Positions 1-11,675 of a DNA stretch of 64,000 nt are shown here, piece by piece (position 1 is the stretch's first letter; every line of letters starts with the position of its first letter). The position numbers and the translations under genes are program-made. Origin of the DNA: Phlebotomus papatasi (lineage: Eukaryota; Arthropoda; Insecta; Diptera; Psychodidae); assembly GCF_024763615.1 (NCBI RefSeq), contig NC_077222.1:13330001-13394000 (forward strand), in the 5' to 3' direction. The notes under the pieces were generated by a model that was not told the DNA's origin, did not search any database, and saw nothing but the letters and a program-made list of their open reading frames with translations.

Positions 1-217
1 CCCTATTTCGGCCACCTTCATTCTCAAAGTTTCTTGCCCTTCGGCAATTCTTCCAATATCTTTTTCACGTCATCTCGTTTGTCGATGCTACATTTTTTCT
101 TATTCTTTTGCATTGTATAATCTCTAGAGTATGCAAAAACTAAAAAATTCATGGAAATTCGAAGAACGAAAAAGGTGGCCGGAATTGCAAGCTGGCCGGA
201 ATTTGGCACACTTACCC
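1..217 (-). mobile_element. TA-MITE of the GGGTAAGTGTGCC family, left end at window edge
   Basis: The right end reads as the reverse complement of GGGTAAGTGTGCCAAATTCC followed by TA. The interior matches the element at 19786-20213 in inverted orientation, including the shared stretches around GACGTGAAAAAG and CAAACGAGATGACG. The left end begins at the first base of the window, so its length may be incomplete. A 61-codon open frame here is only a by-product of the repeat. Non-autonomous; it encodes no transposase. Confidence 0.8.
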
Positions 218-1737
218 TAGATCTTCTTTTTATTTCAAAATTTAATAAATATGTTCATACAGGATAATCATTTCTATACGACCCATTAGTATTTTCGTTA
301 TCAATCAAACTGCATTATTATCAAAGTTATTATAAAGAATTACCACAGTTGTGGTTCAGTTCTAATTAGTTCACATTTGTTAATACTGGAGTTTTGTATA
401 TTTCTAATTTAGCAAACTATGCCAATTTATACTAATGCACAATTATTTAAAGATAGAATAAGCCAAAATAATTATTATTTGAAATGTTGAATTTATTGCA
501 AATTATAGGAAGGATTGGCTGAATATTAATCACTCATCGTAGCAACAAAATATTATATTATAAAATATACAATCTACTGAGTCAAATATATGAAACAACA
601 GTAATTAGCTTTTTATAAATTTGTGATTGAAATTGCATATTTTATGTGAAATTTAATAACAAATTATGGTTAATGTTTCAGAAATATATGGTTGTAATTA
701 TCAAAGTTGAAAAATAACGAAACCAATATTTGTGAAAATGTGAAAACTATTTCATATAAATAATTTATAAATTATTTTAATAGCTATTTACTAAATAATT
801 GTATATAGTTTTTATAAACTTTGATCATAAAATTAAAACGTGGTACATATTCGGTTAATTTGAATCGATTTTTCTATAGTTAGTAGTGCTCAAAAAGAAT
901 AAAAGGTGCGTAGAAATCAAGAAAAAGTTGTCTGATATAGTAAATGATGATTTTCCTTCCACATGGAAAAAAAGTCAATCAATTGAAGATGAATTTTCTC
1001 ACAGTGGAATTTTTCATGAAAATGGATTTGTCAGAAAAATACCAAGGATTATTCATCTCACTTTGGCATATTGTATAATATTTTTGCCAAGCCAAACAGT
1101 ATCGGCGAGAAAAATTCAATGGGTCTGAAGATGAAGAAAAATCTCTGGGAAAGAGGATATGGAACGAATTTCACCCAATCTTGTAGTTTGTCACACCCAT
1201 CCCTGCAATGTCAAATTTCACAGAGAATCTCATGGATATTATCTTTCTTTTCTCCTTAACAAGAAAAGGCATCTCATGCCACATTCACTAACATGAAATA
1301 TTCTCTATACAATTTTTGAGCAGCATCTCCTCCTTGAGGATCCGGTTGCCATCAGGGCAGCTCCAATCCCTTCCCATCCCGTGGAAAGGTTTTCAAAATA
1401 TTTAATGCACAAGAAGTGGTAAATTCTCTCTCAAGAGACATCACATGTGAATTTGTACAGTGAACTCCCAGAGGAAAAGAAAATGATTCTCCGAGTGTGA
1501 GTGGCATAGAATGTGACTTTTTTATGTGAAAAAGAACTTTATTAAAAAGTCACAATTTCCAAGAGAAAAGTATCATAGAAGAACATATGCGATGAATACT
1601 GTGCAGTATGTGAAAGCGTCACAGATTAAAATTGAATAGTGAACATTGAAATAAGGTCTTTAGGATTATTTCTAATTAGAAACCGTTTTTTTTTTGCTTA
1701 AATACCATTAAATAGTTTTCAAACTGTTTTCCAAGTA
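218..1737. other. AT-rich stretch without a recognised gene
   Basis: I see no repeat family or convincing exon. An 80-codon plus-strand frame at 886-1128 has no recognisable motif. Positions 1130-1620 are slightly less AT-rich, but frames are short and broken. Probably intergenic or intronic. Confidence 0.5.
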
Positions 1738-2251
1738 CACCGAAAAAAATATTTTGTAAAATTGTTCGTAAATGTTTGTGAAATCCTGTGGAGGACTTAC
1801 GAAATGCTCGTAAATCATATAACCCACAAACAAGTTCGTAAAATTTTGAACTTTTTTCACAAACATTGTTCGTAAAATGATCATTTGACGAACATTTTTT
1901 GTAACAAACATTTGTTCGTAAATGTTCGTAAACACACAAAAAATTTTCGTAAAGTTTTGTCATTTGTTCGTACTTGTTCGTAAATTTTTATTTGTCTGGC
2001 AAAAATATACGAACAAATACGAACAAATGACAAAAATTTACCAACATTTTTTTTGTGTGTTTACGAACATTTACTGTTTGTAAAAGTACAAAAAATGTTC
2101 GTCAAATGATCATTTCATGAACAATGTTTGTGAAAAAAGTACAAAATTTTACGAACTTGTTTGTGGATTATACGATTCACGAGCATTTCGTAAGTCTTCC
2201 ATAGGATTTCACAAAAAATTACGAACCATTTTACAAAATATTTTTTCTATG
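1738..2251. mobile_element. Palindromic TA-MITE (GTTCGTAAA family), full copy
   Basis: Almost the whole 514 bp folds back on itself around position ~1995. Both arms carry many GTTCGTAAA/TTTACGAAC words. The ends read CACCGAAAAAAATATTTTG and, on the other strand, CATAGAAAAAATATTTTG, each next to TA (1736-1737 and 2252-2253), fitting Tc1/mariner-type target duplication. Further copies lie at 12040-12265 (partial) and 12267-14073 (interrupted). The 95- and 75-codon minus frames inside are repeat artefacts. Confidence 0.85.
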
Positions 2252-3046
2252 TAGTTTAAATATAATCTGGCTTATAAAGAATTATAATGAAGCTATTGAA
2301 AAAGAAATAATTTATAATTAAAATAAGTAATCTATTTTTACTTTCATTTTTATATGTCTCACATGTTAAGTACTAACAGTAGCCCTCTTAGTATTAGCGA
2401 GGCTTTGAAAAGGCACAGATATTAATGAGAAATAAAACCATGCTTTGAGCCTTATCCTGCCATAACTTGCCCTAATTTCCCTTTTTTCACATAGAAAATG
2501 CGAATTAGTACCCTTGCGTACTAAATATATAACTATTTAATACATTTTTCCAAGTTGTCAAAAATTTTAGATAGTTAATCGTTGCAAAGAAAATATGTGT
2601 GACTACGTAAGAATCACACTATTAATATCATGTCAGTAAGAAATATTAAGCACAATATTATTGTCAGTTAGTACATGTATGTACTAAAGAAAATCATATG
2701 TCTATACTAAATGTCATATTGAAGAATTACAATAGCACTGTGTTTAGTAGAAAGGATTTTTCAGATAAAGGATAAGTAAAAAAAATGGTAAATCTGTAAA
2801 CTTTGTACTAAAACTGAATGAAGTTACGACTATAAAAGAATAATAAAGTTAGCAGAGGGATATTAAAGTTCGGTTTAGGGCAGAATCACATTGACAATAA
2901 AAAGCTCGCCGTATTTCGTTAATTTACGCATTTTCATTGCATTAATTACGCAAATTTTCCATTACCGTATTACCTTATCTTATACTCGGTGGCACTAGGT
3001 TAAAATAATATAAGAAAATTGAAGAAAAAAAGCGAAAATTCAATGG
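2252..3046. other. AT-rich stretch, nothing recognised
   Basis: No open frame of interest, no tandem repeat and no paired inverted repeat found. It contains scattered runs of A or T. Confidence 0.4.
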
Positions 3047-3650
3047 GTACTATAGGGATCTTGATTCACAGAAAGAAATGGTCCATATGAGCGCAAGTAA
3101 TGTACATATAAAAGTCAGTGCTTGAAACTACCCAATGTTTAGTAAAACCCTTGTCTCCCCTATTTCCTTTTTTATTTTAAAATTATTTAGCACATGGCTG
3201 TGCTAAAACTTTATCGCAGACCTCATATTTTATCAATGTTAAAAATTTTGAAATTATATTAATATTTCCGGAGAAATTTTAGTACAGGTACCGTAGATGC
3301 GGGTGAATTTGCCCTTTAATTTTAGCACTTGAGAGTGGTCTTTATGTCTTTATCGACCCGATCTACCATGTTTGATTGATGAAGACCATTTTTAGACATT
3401 AGAATTATAGATAAGTTTAGGAACAGTAGGGGGTCAAAATCTATGGTACCTGTACTAAATTTTCTCCGAAAATATTGATATATATTTTTTAAGCACAGCC
3501 ATGTGCTAAAATAATTTTAAAATAAAAAAGAACATAGGAGAAACCAGGCCTTCATTAAGTATGGGGTAGTTTTAAACAGTTATTTTTATGTGTACAATAC
3601 TTGGGCTTATATTGTCTATATTTTCTGTCGATCAAGATCCCTATAGTACC
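3047..3650. repeat. Large imperfect palindrome, arms 3047-3292 and 3445-3650
   Basis: The left arm begins GTACTATAGGGATCTTGAT and returns as ATCAAGATCCCTATAGTAC at the right edge. The words AGTACAGGTACC and TAGCACATGGCTGTGCTA are mirrored nearer the centre. The loop (3293-3444) is unrelated sequence. Ends of the GGGGAAACTGGGG element family are embedded in both arms (3116-3160 outward, 3537 onward), so the palindrome probably formed by inverted duplication after an earlier insertion. Confidence 0.75.
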
Positions 3651-3753
3651 TGTAACTTCATACAGGTCTCGTCTTCTAAAGTGTAATACATAATTGAAAA
3701 AAAGATCGCAGTGTTTACAAGTACCCCGTGTTTACTACTGCCCCGGTGTTCCC
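3537..3753. mobile_element. 217-bp TA-MITE (ACTGGGGYAGTAGTAAAC family)
   Basis: The left end is GGAGAAACCAGGCC and the right end is the complement of GGGAACACCGGGGCAGTAG. TA lies on both sides (3535-3536 and 3754-3755). The subterminal words TGGGGTAGTTTTAAACAGT and CAGTGTTTACAAGTACCCC are inverted to each other. Same family as 5714-6073. It overlaps the right arm of the larger palindrome. Confidence 0.75.
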
Positions 3754-5713
3754 TAAGTATTTATTCCTATAAAGTTCCTGTTTTCTAAGATTAATATCAA
3801 TAATAATAATATGAGGACCACATTTGTACTAAATTTCTAGTATACGGGAGATATCTTTATATATTTTTTAGTAATAACACGAAATAGAAATGAACGATAA
3901 GAAACCAAGCCTGATGTAAAAACATTATGCATAATTAAACTTTTTCCTTCAGTGTAGTAATACCATAAGTTTTTTTTACAACTAAATCACAGACAGAATG
4001 CACTTGGCAGGAAAACTATCAACAAATGTTTACTATTAACATTTCACGAGGCATTTAATGAATGAAATACCATTCGGCTTTCCATGAATTTAACTCAATT
4101 TTCTAAGCTTGGGGTTAAAAGAAAATCCCTCACGCACAAGTTGTGTAGGGAAATTTCATAGTGTGGAAGAAACTATGAGGACGAATAGTAGGTAAAAGTA
4201 TGAGATTTTCTTATCGAATATCATAAATAAAATTCTATATATTGTATACTCACGCATATCTGATACAATAATACATGAAGTAGCCCCCCATTTTTATCGT
4301 ATAACTTTTCCTCACTCAAATCACCCAATTTCCCTCCGAACAACCCCTCTCGGTTCCCTTTTATTTTACTGGGGAGCTCAGGTGAAAGGTGAACATATCC
4401 GGATCGAAATGGCAAAAATATAGGACAAGCAATGAAATATTCAGAAGGAAGAGGAATATTTCTAAAGTGATTGAATTTGATTTCTTTTCCTGCGTTTTTT
4501 TGATTAATACAATATGGCGCATTTCCTTTAACAGGAATTTTCTTAGGATATCCTATTCCATTGAACGTATTCCCTGAAATCACGTACGAAATTGTATGAA
4601 ATTGTTGGATATTGCGATGCATCAAGTGGCAAGTGCAGTAAATCAACTGCTATATTAATTGATTTAATTAATACTAAAGGGGGTTATATAAAGGAAAAAC
4701 TTTCCATTTTCCCACGTGCAACTTATCACGTCTTCACCCACAATATTTCATGCTATACTTTAAATGTAATTGAGTGTATAAATTAGAGAACATTATAGAA
4801 ATAAATCATGCGTGAAACATACAATTAATTTTACTCATGCTGTAAATATAATTGCTCTTGTAATTTTACACTGTACTCCCAATATATCTAACCAATATAG
4901 ATATTATATACATAAAATACAATATTATATATTTATTCACCCTTGCTCATTTTGATAAAATAAATATTTGTTGACTATTTTTTTTCTCTGCCTATAACAT
5001 GTGGAAATTGTTTAATACGTAATGCGCGTGAGTTAATTTTATTCAATTGTCTCTCAATAAATCGGTGGCAGGATCACGCGAAAAAACAAACAACACCAAA
5101 ATTGATTTAGGTAATCGATTTGCAGTAGTTCTTGTTGGTTCATACCATGGATGGTACAGCAATGTCAAAATTGTCAATTTGAAATGCAGCAAAAAAGGCA
5201 CAAAATAATGATCAAAAATTAAAAACAAAAGATTTTGAATTTGTATGAAAAGTATACAATAATCCAGGGATTCAGGTTAAATCTTATTAATAATATAGCG
5301 TGTTGAATTTTTATTGTTCCACTTCGAAGTAATTTAGCAAGATTGTATAAAATCCCTCAAGAGCTTACAGTGGGAATATATTCTTTGTTGCTTGTATGTG
5401 CAATTAATTCATATACTTTCACGTTACTTCAATGTATTTAACATTAAAAAAAACTTTTATATTTCGGGAATACAGCGGGAAACCTAAATAACAAACTTAA
5501 TGTTATTATAAGCATATTTGCAATTTGCAAGCTTTTATGAGAGAAACAAAAACTTAAAAAAATAAATAATTTATAAAATAAAGTTAGTGAATGTCGATCG
5601 AAAGCATTTGAAGTAAAAATAAGAAGAAGTTGCAAGTTGCCACCGCCACTAGCGGGAGAAGGCAGTGCCCTCATGCGGAGGAAATTATTGTCAATGTCAG
5701 TGAGTTCTCAGTA
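3754..5713. other. Stretch without recognised gene or repeat
   Basis: Mostly AT-rich. A 141-codon minus-strand frame (4221-4646) is the longest in this part of the window. Its product has no motif I recognise and its codon choice looks like background, so I do not call it a gene. Positions 5637-5700 are slightly GC-richer, without coding signal. Confidence 0.45.
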
Positions 5714-6073
5714 AGGGAAACTGGGGCAGCAGTAAGCACGGGGTAGTTGTAAACACTGCGATTTTCTTAATTATATATTAGACTTCAGAGGACGAGATCT
5801 ATATGAATTTATACTATAAAGATTCTTATTCCCTGAACAAAGCAGACGACATATGTCCAAGTAATGCCCAACGCACAATAACTTTTGTTTAGTAAACATG
5901 TTTTTGACATTTCAATGAGAGTGAGTGAGATCTAGATCTAGTCATCTCGCTCAGTCTCATGGGAAATTTTGAAAACATGTTTACAAACAAAAGTCATTGT
6001 GCGCTGGTCATAATGTAGACATAAAAATCAGTGTTTATAACTACCCCATGTTTACTACTACCCCAGCTTCCCC
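5714..6073. mobile_element. 360-bp TA-MITE with a second palindrome inside
   Basis: Inverted termini of about 45 bp: the left reads AGGGAAACTGGGGCAGCAG, the right (other strand) GGGGAAGCTGGGGTAGTAG. Both continue to a shared AAACACTG. TA flanks the element at 5712-5713 and 6074-6075. The centre (5869-6004) is a separate palindrome starting CCAACGCACAATAACTTTTG and ending in its near complement, with GATCTAGATCTA at the fold. The inner unit is probably an independent inserted MITE. Confidence 0.85.
5869..6004. repeat. Inner palindromic MITE-like unit (CGCACAATRACTTTTGTTT)
   Basis: Arms of about 60 bp meet at GATCTAGATCTA. Both outer ends carry CGCACAATAACTTTTG or CGCACAATGACTTTTG. It occupies the centre of the TA element at 5714-6073. 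No clear target duplication could be assigned. Confidence 0.65.
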
Positions 6074-6075
6074 TA

Positions 6076-7239
6076 GTTCGTTTGTGTATTTTGCAAGTAG
6101 AAAAATCACATAAAAATAATGAAAAATAGTGGAAGGGCATAATAATAACGCATATGGTATTTAGAGAATTACATATATTCTGTTTAATTTAAACGAACAG
6201 CTACATCGGGAATATACATCGGAATGAATTATTACTTGAAAAACAAAATAAAAATAAACAAAACAAAATTTAAAAAAATCTATTTTAGTTTTTTTTAACG
6301 ATTTAACACTTTTGTTTTAATTAGAAAGAAAGATTCATCAAGATAAATATGCATGTTCATAAAAACAATTTTGCAATTATGACTTTTATTCTTTAAGGGA
6401 CGCATATGGATTTTAATTCATATCAGAATAGTTTTGGGCATCTAAAATACCTATCATATTGGTCCTAACAACGAGGAGTTTGGTATCCCTGAGAGTAAAG
6501 CTCTCTTCAGAATATAGGTTTAGTCCAGTTCCCGAAGGTTTCAATAACCTAAATACCAATCAATTTATTGGTTTTCCAGATTCTTGATAGAACATTTTTC
6601 CTTAATATCCGATACTAATTAAAAAAAAAAACTTTCTAAGAATCTTGCTTGATAATGAATTACAGAAGTCAAGATATATGGCTAAGCCTTACTCAAGAAA
6701 CAAAATAACTGCCCTAGAGAACCAAGTGTTAGACAAGCCTTTTAGTGCACTTTTAAAAGAATTAAAGTGAGAATTTTCCTTTGAAATTCCTGTAGAAGCC
6801 CTTAAGATCCTTAAGAGGCGCCACAAGAATTCTACAAGACTCACTAGAAAATTTCTCATTATTTCTTGTGATATTTAAATAGGTTTGGAAAAATTGTGAT
6901 GCGACTCTTTATGACGGTTTTTTTTTTCCTTTTTGCTACTTTCTTCTATTTTTTTTCACAACAAAAGACCCCCCGTAGAGACATCCTGCTGGTGATGATC
7001 TTCCTAGCCAACAAAAATCGACCGATCCCTGAGAAAAGCTGCGAAAACACAATTTAGTCGACCACTGAAGAAGGTGCTTATTGGGACCGAAAGCTCTGGG
7101 CAAGACCAAAAAGGTGTTTTCCTCTTAGGGTGACCACTTTTCGAACTGGTGAACACCGAATACACTCCCTATCAAGTTCAGTTTATGTTATCTAAATAAA
7201 GATCGTCCATTTAACCCGATATCCCTCCCCCCGTTAAGA
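6076..7239. other. AT-rich region with two small repeat fragments
   Basis: Positions 6521-6580 (GGTTTAGTCCAGTTCCCGA followed by ATCAATTTATTGG) recur at 60941-61000. Positions 7058-7100 carry a CTGAAGAAGG...CCGAAAGCTCTGG motif that recurs elsewhere in the window. No coding signal. Confidence 0.55.
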
Positions 7240-7475
7240 ACCCGTCAAATAATTTCGTCAGATATCTTTAAAATTTCTGCAGAAAATATCTACACCTCTG
7301 CCGAAAATCTGCTGATAAATCTGTAGATATTCCTACGAATTTTATTTGAAATTGGGACAAAATTCGTCAGAAAGTTTTTGCAGATTTTCTGACGAATCCT
7401 GGACCATACTCTGACGAATTTCTGTAGACATTTTGCCGATTTTCTGTAGATTTTTCTACATTCCAGACTTTCCAG
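7240..7475. repeat. Degenerate short repeats (TCTGACGAAT / TTCTGTAGAT)
   Basis: The words TCTGACGAAT, TTCTGTAGA and TTCTGCAGA recur several times in direct and inverted orientation. This looks like an eroded satellite or element interior. Boundaries are approximate. Confidence 0.45.
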
Positions 7476-8135
7476 ACAGCTGTGTCTGAAAAGATGGAAT
7501 ATTTTTCATTGAATTTTGTTTGCAAAATTCAATAGAGTGTTTTTTAGTGATATTACAGTGTTTATATAAAATAAAGAATTCTGCGACGCCGTGTTATAAG
7601 TAGAGAATAGTGAAGTAAAAACTTTAAGCGAAGGGTCGACCTAAATTTTCCTGTTTTTGTTTCATTCCATTGGCGATTTAAAAAAAAAATAGTATTGTAC
7701 TTGTTAATAAGTACTTATTAGTACTTGTTAGGCAGAACATACTATTTTCTTTTTAATTTCTACAGTTTCTTTATAAATTAACAATACTTTTTCTAGGAAT
7801 TTCTAGGCAGAAAGTCTGCATAATTCTTACAATTCAAAAAACCTCCGAGTAAAATCGGCAGGTAAAGCAATGATTTGACGGGTACATTTTTATGTTGGCT
7901 TCCCTTTAAAAAACTCATTGAGTACAATGGAATTTTGGATAGTTTTGTGAAATTGATTATAGAATTTTGGAATCTATTCATATTCGAATTGGCTAATTTC
8001 TCATGGATTTAATATTGATGATTGATGATTATATTGTTGGGAAATTTCCTAAATGTCCTTCAGCCAATTGCTAAAATAAGTGACGATATAGAGAAGGTTG
8101 AGGCACCTTCACATATGCATTGCTTTGAGTTTATT
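7476..8135. other. Stretch with no recognised gene
   Basis: AT-rich, with a small GTACTTATTAGTACTTGTTA repeat near 7700. A 62-codon minus frame at 7793-7981 has no recognisable features. Confidence 0.4.
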
Positions 8136-8385
8136 CACTGAGAAAAAAGGGGGTGCGATTAACTTTTTTCCTCATAACTTTGACACTTTTTAGGTGTAAA
8201 AATATATCAACATTTTTTAATGTTAATATTACACCTTTCAAAGGGTAAAAATGACATGAAAAGAGTCAACTTAACCCCTAATACACCTAAAATGCATAAT
8301 ATTTACACTGATTTCGGTTCAATAATGCAGGGTAAAATTAACATTTCCGGAATGTTATTTTAACTTTTTCGGATTTCTCTCACTC
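8136..8385. mobile_element. MITE of the CACTGAGAAAAAA family, copy 1
   Basis: It starts CACTGAGAAAAAAGGGGGTG and ends TTTTCGGATTTCTCTCACTC. The interior words GTGTAAAAATATATCAACAT, TGCAGGGTAAAATTAACATT and CCGGAATGTTATTTTAACTT are shared with the copies at 37667-37920, 42131-42310 and 54300-54552. About 250 bp. The terminal repeat is short (about 12 bp). No open frame. Confidence 0.85.
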
Positions 8386-8478
8386 AATGTTGGAATAATA
8401 TTTTAGCATTTGGAAATAGTACTGCATATTTTCAAAAAGTCAATTTTAAAGTGAAACAAATTAGATTTAGTATGAGTA

Positions 8479-8640
8479 GAGGACAATGGGGACAAAACCG
8501 AACACGAGGTAGCACCAAACATTGCTACTTTTTACATATTAGGCTTAAGAGGACGAGACCTGATCGTCACAGTCCAAGTGGTTTAGAAATAGAATCAGTG
8601 TTCGGTGCTATCCCATGTTCGGTGGTGCCCCAGTTTTCCC
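8479..8640. mobile_element. 162-bp TA-MITE (CTGGGGCACCACCGAACA family)
   Basis: The right end, read on the minus strand, is GGGAAAACTGGGGCACCACC followed by GAACATGGGATAGCACCGAAC. The left end is a diverged version. TA at 8477-8478 and 8641-8642. The 64-codon frame spanning it is a by-product. Confidence 0.8.
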
Positions 8641-8930
8641 TATAAGTGGTCTTGATAAAAACATCAGTCCAACTGTGTAAATCTACCCCAATGTCCCATA
8701 TGTACATTTTACACAATTCCATAGGATTTTATTGTACTCTAATGACAGAATTGACCTACAATCTCTATGGTGAGCAAAAATAAACCAATGAACTGCACAA
8801 TCAGTGGGTGGAATGGATTATTGTATTATTGATAAAATTAATAAACAAATTGATTCACAATGAACAATGAATTATTCCCAATTAAATATTCATACTGCTG
8901 TTATTGCCGTCATCAGGGAAATTGACTTAC

Positions 8931-9124
8931 AATATTGATAGACAATGGAGTGACTTCCGGCCTCAAGTTTAACCCTAATTGTTATTGGTTTTGTCTCGTC
9001 AATTGTATTAGACAGAAATTCGTCTGGTTTATTGAATGGGAAGAAGACAGGGAGCTTTCTCAATATCGTGGGCAGCAGAATAAAATTATCACCCAGGAGT
9101 TTGAGTGAAAAACTCATTCTCACT
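8931..9124 (-). CDS. Candidate exon of a Piwi/Argonaute-family protein
   Basis: On the minus strand a 194-nt open stretch is bordered by a 3' splice acceptor (ACATAG just upstream, 9125-9130) and a consensus donor GTAAGT (8925-8930). It encodes about 65 residues with no stop. The middle reads GDNFILLPTILRKLPVFF and the end KPITIRVKLEAGSHSIVYQY, followed by a split codon beginning T. Piwi-clade N-terminal/linker regions have a DG-x-ILYLP-x-x-L segment, then an ITI-x-V-x-L strand, then a Q-aromatic-Y/F-N motif; spacing and residues here fit that pattern. The split codon would give Tyr or Phe, as expected before the Asn. In the animal family this protein binds piRNAs and silences transposons. 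I found no neighbouring exon; the flanks hold MITEs (8136-8385, 8479-8640), so introns may be long, or this is a lone relic. The family call rests on recalled motifs, not on a search. Confidence 0.45.
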
Positions 9125-10760
9125 CTATGTGGAACCTTATAGCTTTGTGGATAGACACAGTAAAGCTAAAATAAATACAACACATGGTACAAATGAGAAA
9201 ATTCTATTTACTCTCTCATTCACAGCACAATTTCATTTTTTTCTCTTTGTGGTCAAACAGAATTATAAAAATAAATTAAATTTGAATTACGTTCTATTGT
9301 GGAAATTTCTTTTTCAACTTTCATATGCTGTAGTTTTGAGCAATTTACAATATTACTAATTAGTAAATTTCATAACGAATTTATTAAATTTCATTTTTTA
9401 ATTTTTATTTTTAAAGTTCCTGAAAAAAAATCCTGATATTATTTAGACTGCACTTGTTATTGGGCATATATTTCAAATCGCATTTTCTTTCTACTTACTC
9501 CTAGTAAATATCCTCAAGTGAAAAGGAGAAAATTGAGAGGAGTGTAAGAGCATAAGATGTGACTTTCTTTGACCTTTCTGTAGATCTCATGCATATCATC
9601 TCTGCGATTAAATATTTGCTATTAAAATATCTCAAAACATAGCTTGATGTGAAACTTAATATTGCACCATAAGGAAGTCAACATACACATCATCCAACTT
9701 TCTCATGTTGGGCTATATCGAAAGAGATTAGGGATTTCATATCACAAAGAGAAGGAGATATCATATCACAAGGAGACAGGAATACTTCACTGAGGAACTT
9801 TTCTTACGTAAAATAGACTAACTTTTTCTTTTACTTACTATATTGAACTTCAAAGTAAAAGGATAAAAAAATAATAATGATTAAAATTGGACGTTTTATA
9901 ATATCATTCCGTATATGTATTAATGCAACTAGAATTTTCTTTTTTTTGTTAAAAATTGAATAATTTAAAAAGAAAAAAAAATTTACAGAATATTTGATTT
10001 ACAATTTTAATTATCTTATTGCATATTGATCCAATTTTATGAATTATAAATACTCTTTTATACTCAAAATTGCTTCAATTTTTTTTGTAATCTCCAAATA
10101 GAATGAAAATTTTATGTCACGATTAGTGACTACCTCAAAAAAATAGGTAGGCTAATTTTAGGTTAAAAATAGGTTTAGCTAATAATTTAATAATTTAATT
10201 TAGCTAATTTTAGGTGCAGACGACTGAAGTTGTCGAATTTGCATCAGAAAAAATTCATCAAGGCTCACACGCCTATAACTAGTTAGTATGATATTATTAT
10301 TTCAGTGCATATACGGCCTCACATAGTATTACTTATGACAAATATAATTGAAATAAATAGAATTATGCATATTTATAAAATTATAACAAGTCACACAAAA
10401 ACGCAGTTACTAAAATTAAAAATATCGAAACTAGAAATAATTTCATCGATATCACTAAACCTTATAACACTTGTTTTGGATTAAATTCAATTCTTTTTTC
10501 TGCTGTCACCCACTGCCACTATAATAACTTATTAAATAGGGACATAATTTCACCAAATATCATTAGCTTCACATTAAAACAAAAATTACTAGATTTTTTT
10601 CAAAATATTTAAAACAGACTTTCTTGTAATCGTATCAGCAGAACTTTAGCCTACCAATTTTCCCATTAAATATTGTCATTATTACCTACACCACGAATCT
10701 ATACAGCCAAATTTTGTACTCAGAAATTGTACAGGGACATGAATTTATAAATAAATGAAA
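9125..10760. other. AT-rich stretch, possible intron
   Basis: No second exon, repeat family or tandem array recognised. Positions 10135-10215 repeat the words TAGGTTAAAAATAGG and TTAGCTAATTTTAGGT on a small scale. If the exon at 8931-9124 is real, this would be its upstream intron. Confidence 0.4.
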
Positions 10761-10765
10761 AATAA

Positions 10766-11240
10766 AATAAGCCACGCCCACTGCGGGACTTTCATCATAA
10801 TTGTGATAGCAATGACCTCATAACAATTATGATGACCTTATTATAACCCTATGAGAGCAAAAACTAATTATCAGTTTATGAATCAAATGTTTCTCAGAAA
10901 AATAAGCCACGCCTCTTTATATTTGTAAGAGTAAACCAAAAAATATATATAAACTACAATTTTCATTCCCAAGTGTTTTTTGGAGAAATTAGTCAATTAA
11001 ATTTAAAAATAAAAAAAAATTATAACTGTTATGAAAAGAAGGCCACGCCTACTTCTGTATTTTGAGTGTTTGCCTCTCTTGAAGTGTGCTTGACCTAAAA
11101 TAATAGGTGGGTGGATCCTACTCAGAAGCTCATATACCGCCAAATACTAAATATTACCATTATAGTATTACTAAACAAATAATGAAAAGCACTCCTATTT
11201 TTGTGATCTATAAGTTCCATTAAAAAATAAGCCACGCCCC
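10766..11240. repeat. Cluster of four AATAAGCCACGCC motifs
   Basis: AAAATAAGCCACGCC(C/T) occurs near 10766, 10898 and 11224, and AAAAGAAGGCCACGCCT near 11033. All are in the same orientation, 130-190 bp apart, in otherwise AT-rich DNA. The GC-rich core stands out. Either the conserved core of an eroded tandem repeat or a cluster of protein-binding sites (a CACGCC core resembles Sp/KLF-type GC boxes). Confidence 0.55.
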
Positions 11241-11675
11241 TTGTTAAACACATAATAGAAAAAGAAGAATTACTTAAGTATCATTTTTCTTCTGACACAA
11301 TTGTACAGAGTGTGACCATATTTATGAAAGCAAAAACTAATTGTAATATTAATATTGTTATTTTCTGTTCTTTTTTAAATATAAAACTTTTTTGTCAAAA
11401 AAAACTAATTTTTACTCATTATCCATTAAGATGATCAGGAATTTTGGGGATGGCATATTTTGTTAAAATTATTGCGTAAACAGGACATAATTTCGTATGA
11501 CTAATTTAAATTTTGATTCAAGGTGACAGCTATTTTTATTACTGGGAATTTTCAAGTGCCGTCTTTGAATAAAATAATTAAGGCTTTTTTGCCTAAAAAT
11601 TTTTGTAGTACTATTGTATTAAACACTGCAAATTTATTAAACTAAATAGCCGCTGAGACAGATTAAAGGCTTATA
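11241..11675. other. AT-rich stretch, nothing recognised
   Basis: No paired repeats or coding signal seen between the GCCACGCC cluster and the following MITE. Confidence 0.4.

Noticed and set aside
4221..4646. 141-codon minus-strand frame
   Set aside because: Product has no recognisable pattern and composition is that of its flanks.
10766..11240. CRISPR-like array of spaced GCCACGCC repeats
   Set aside because: Repeats are far too short and unevenly spaced, and the genome is eukaryotic.
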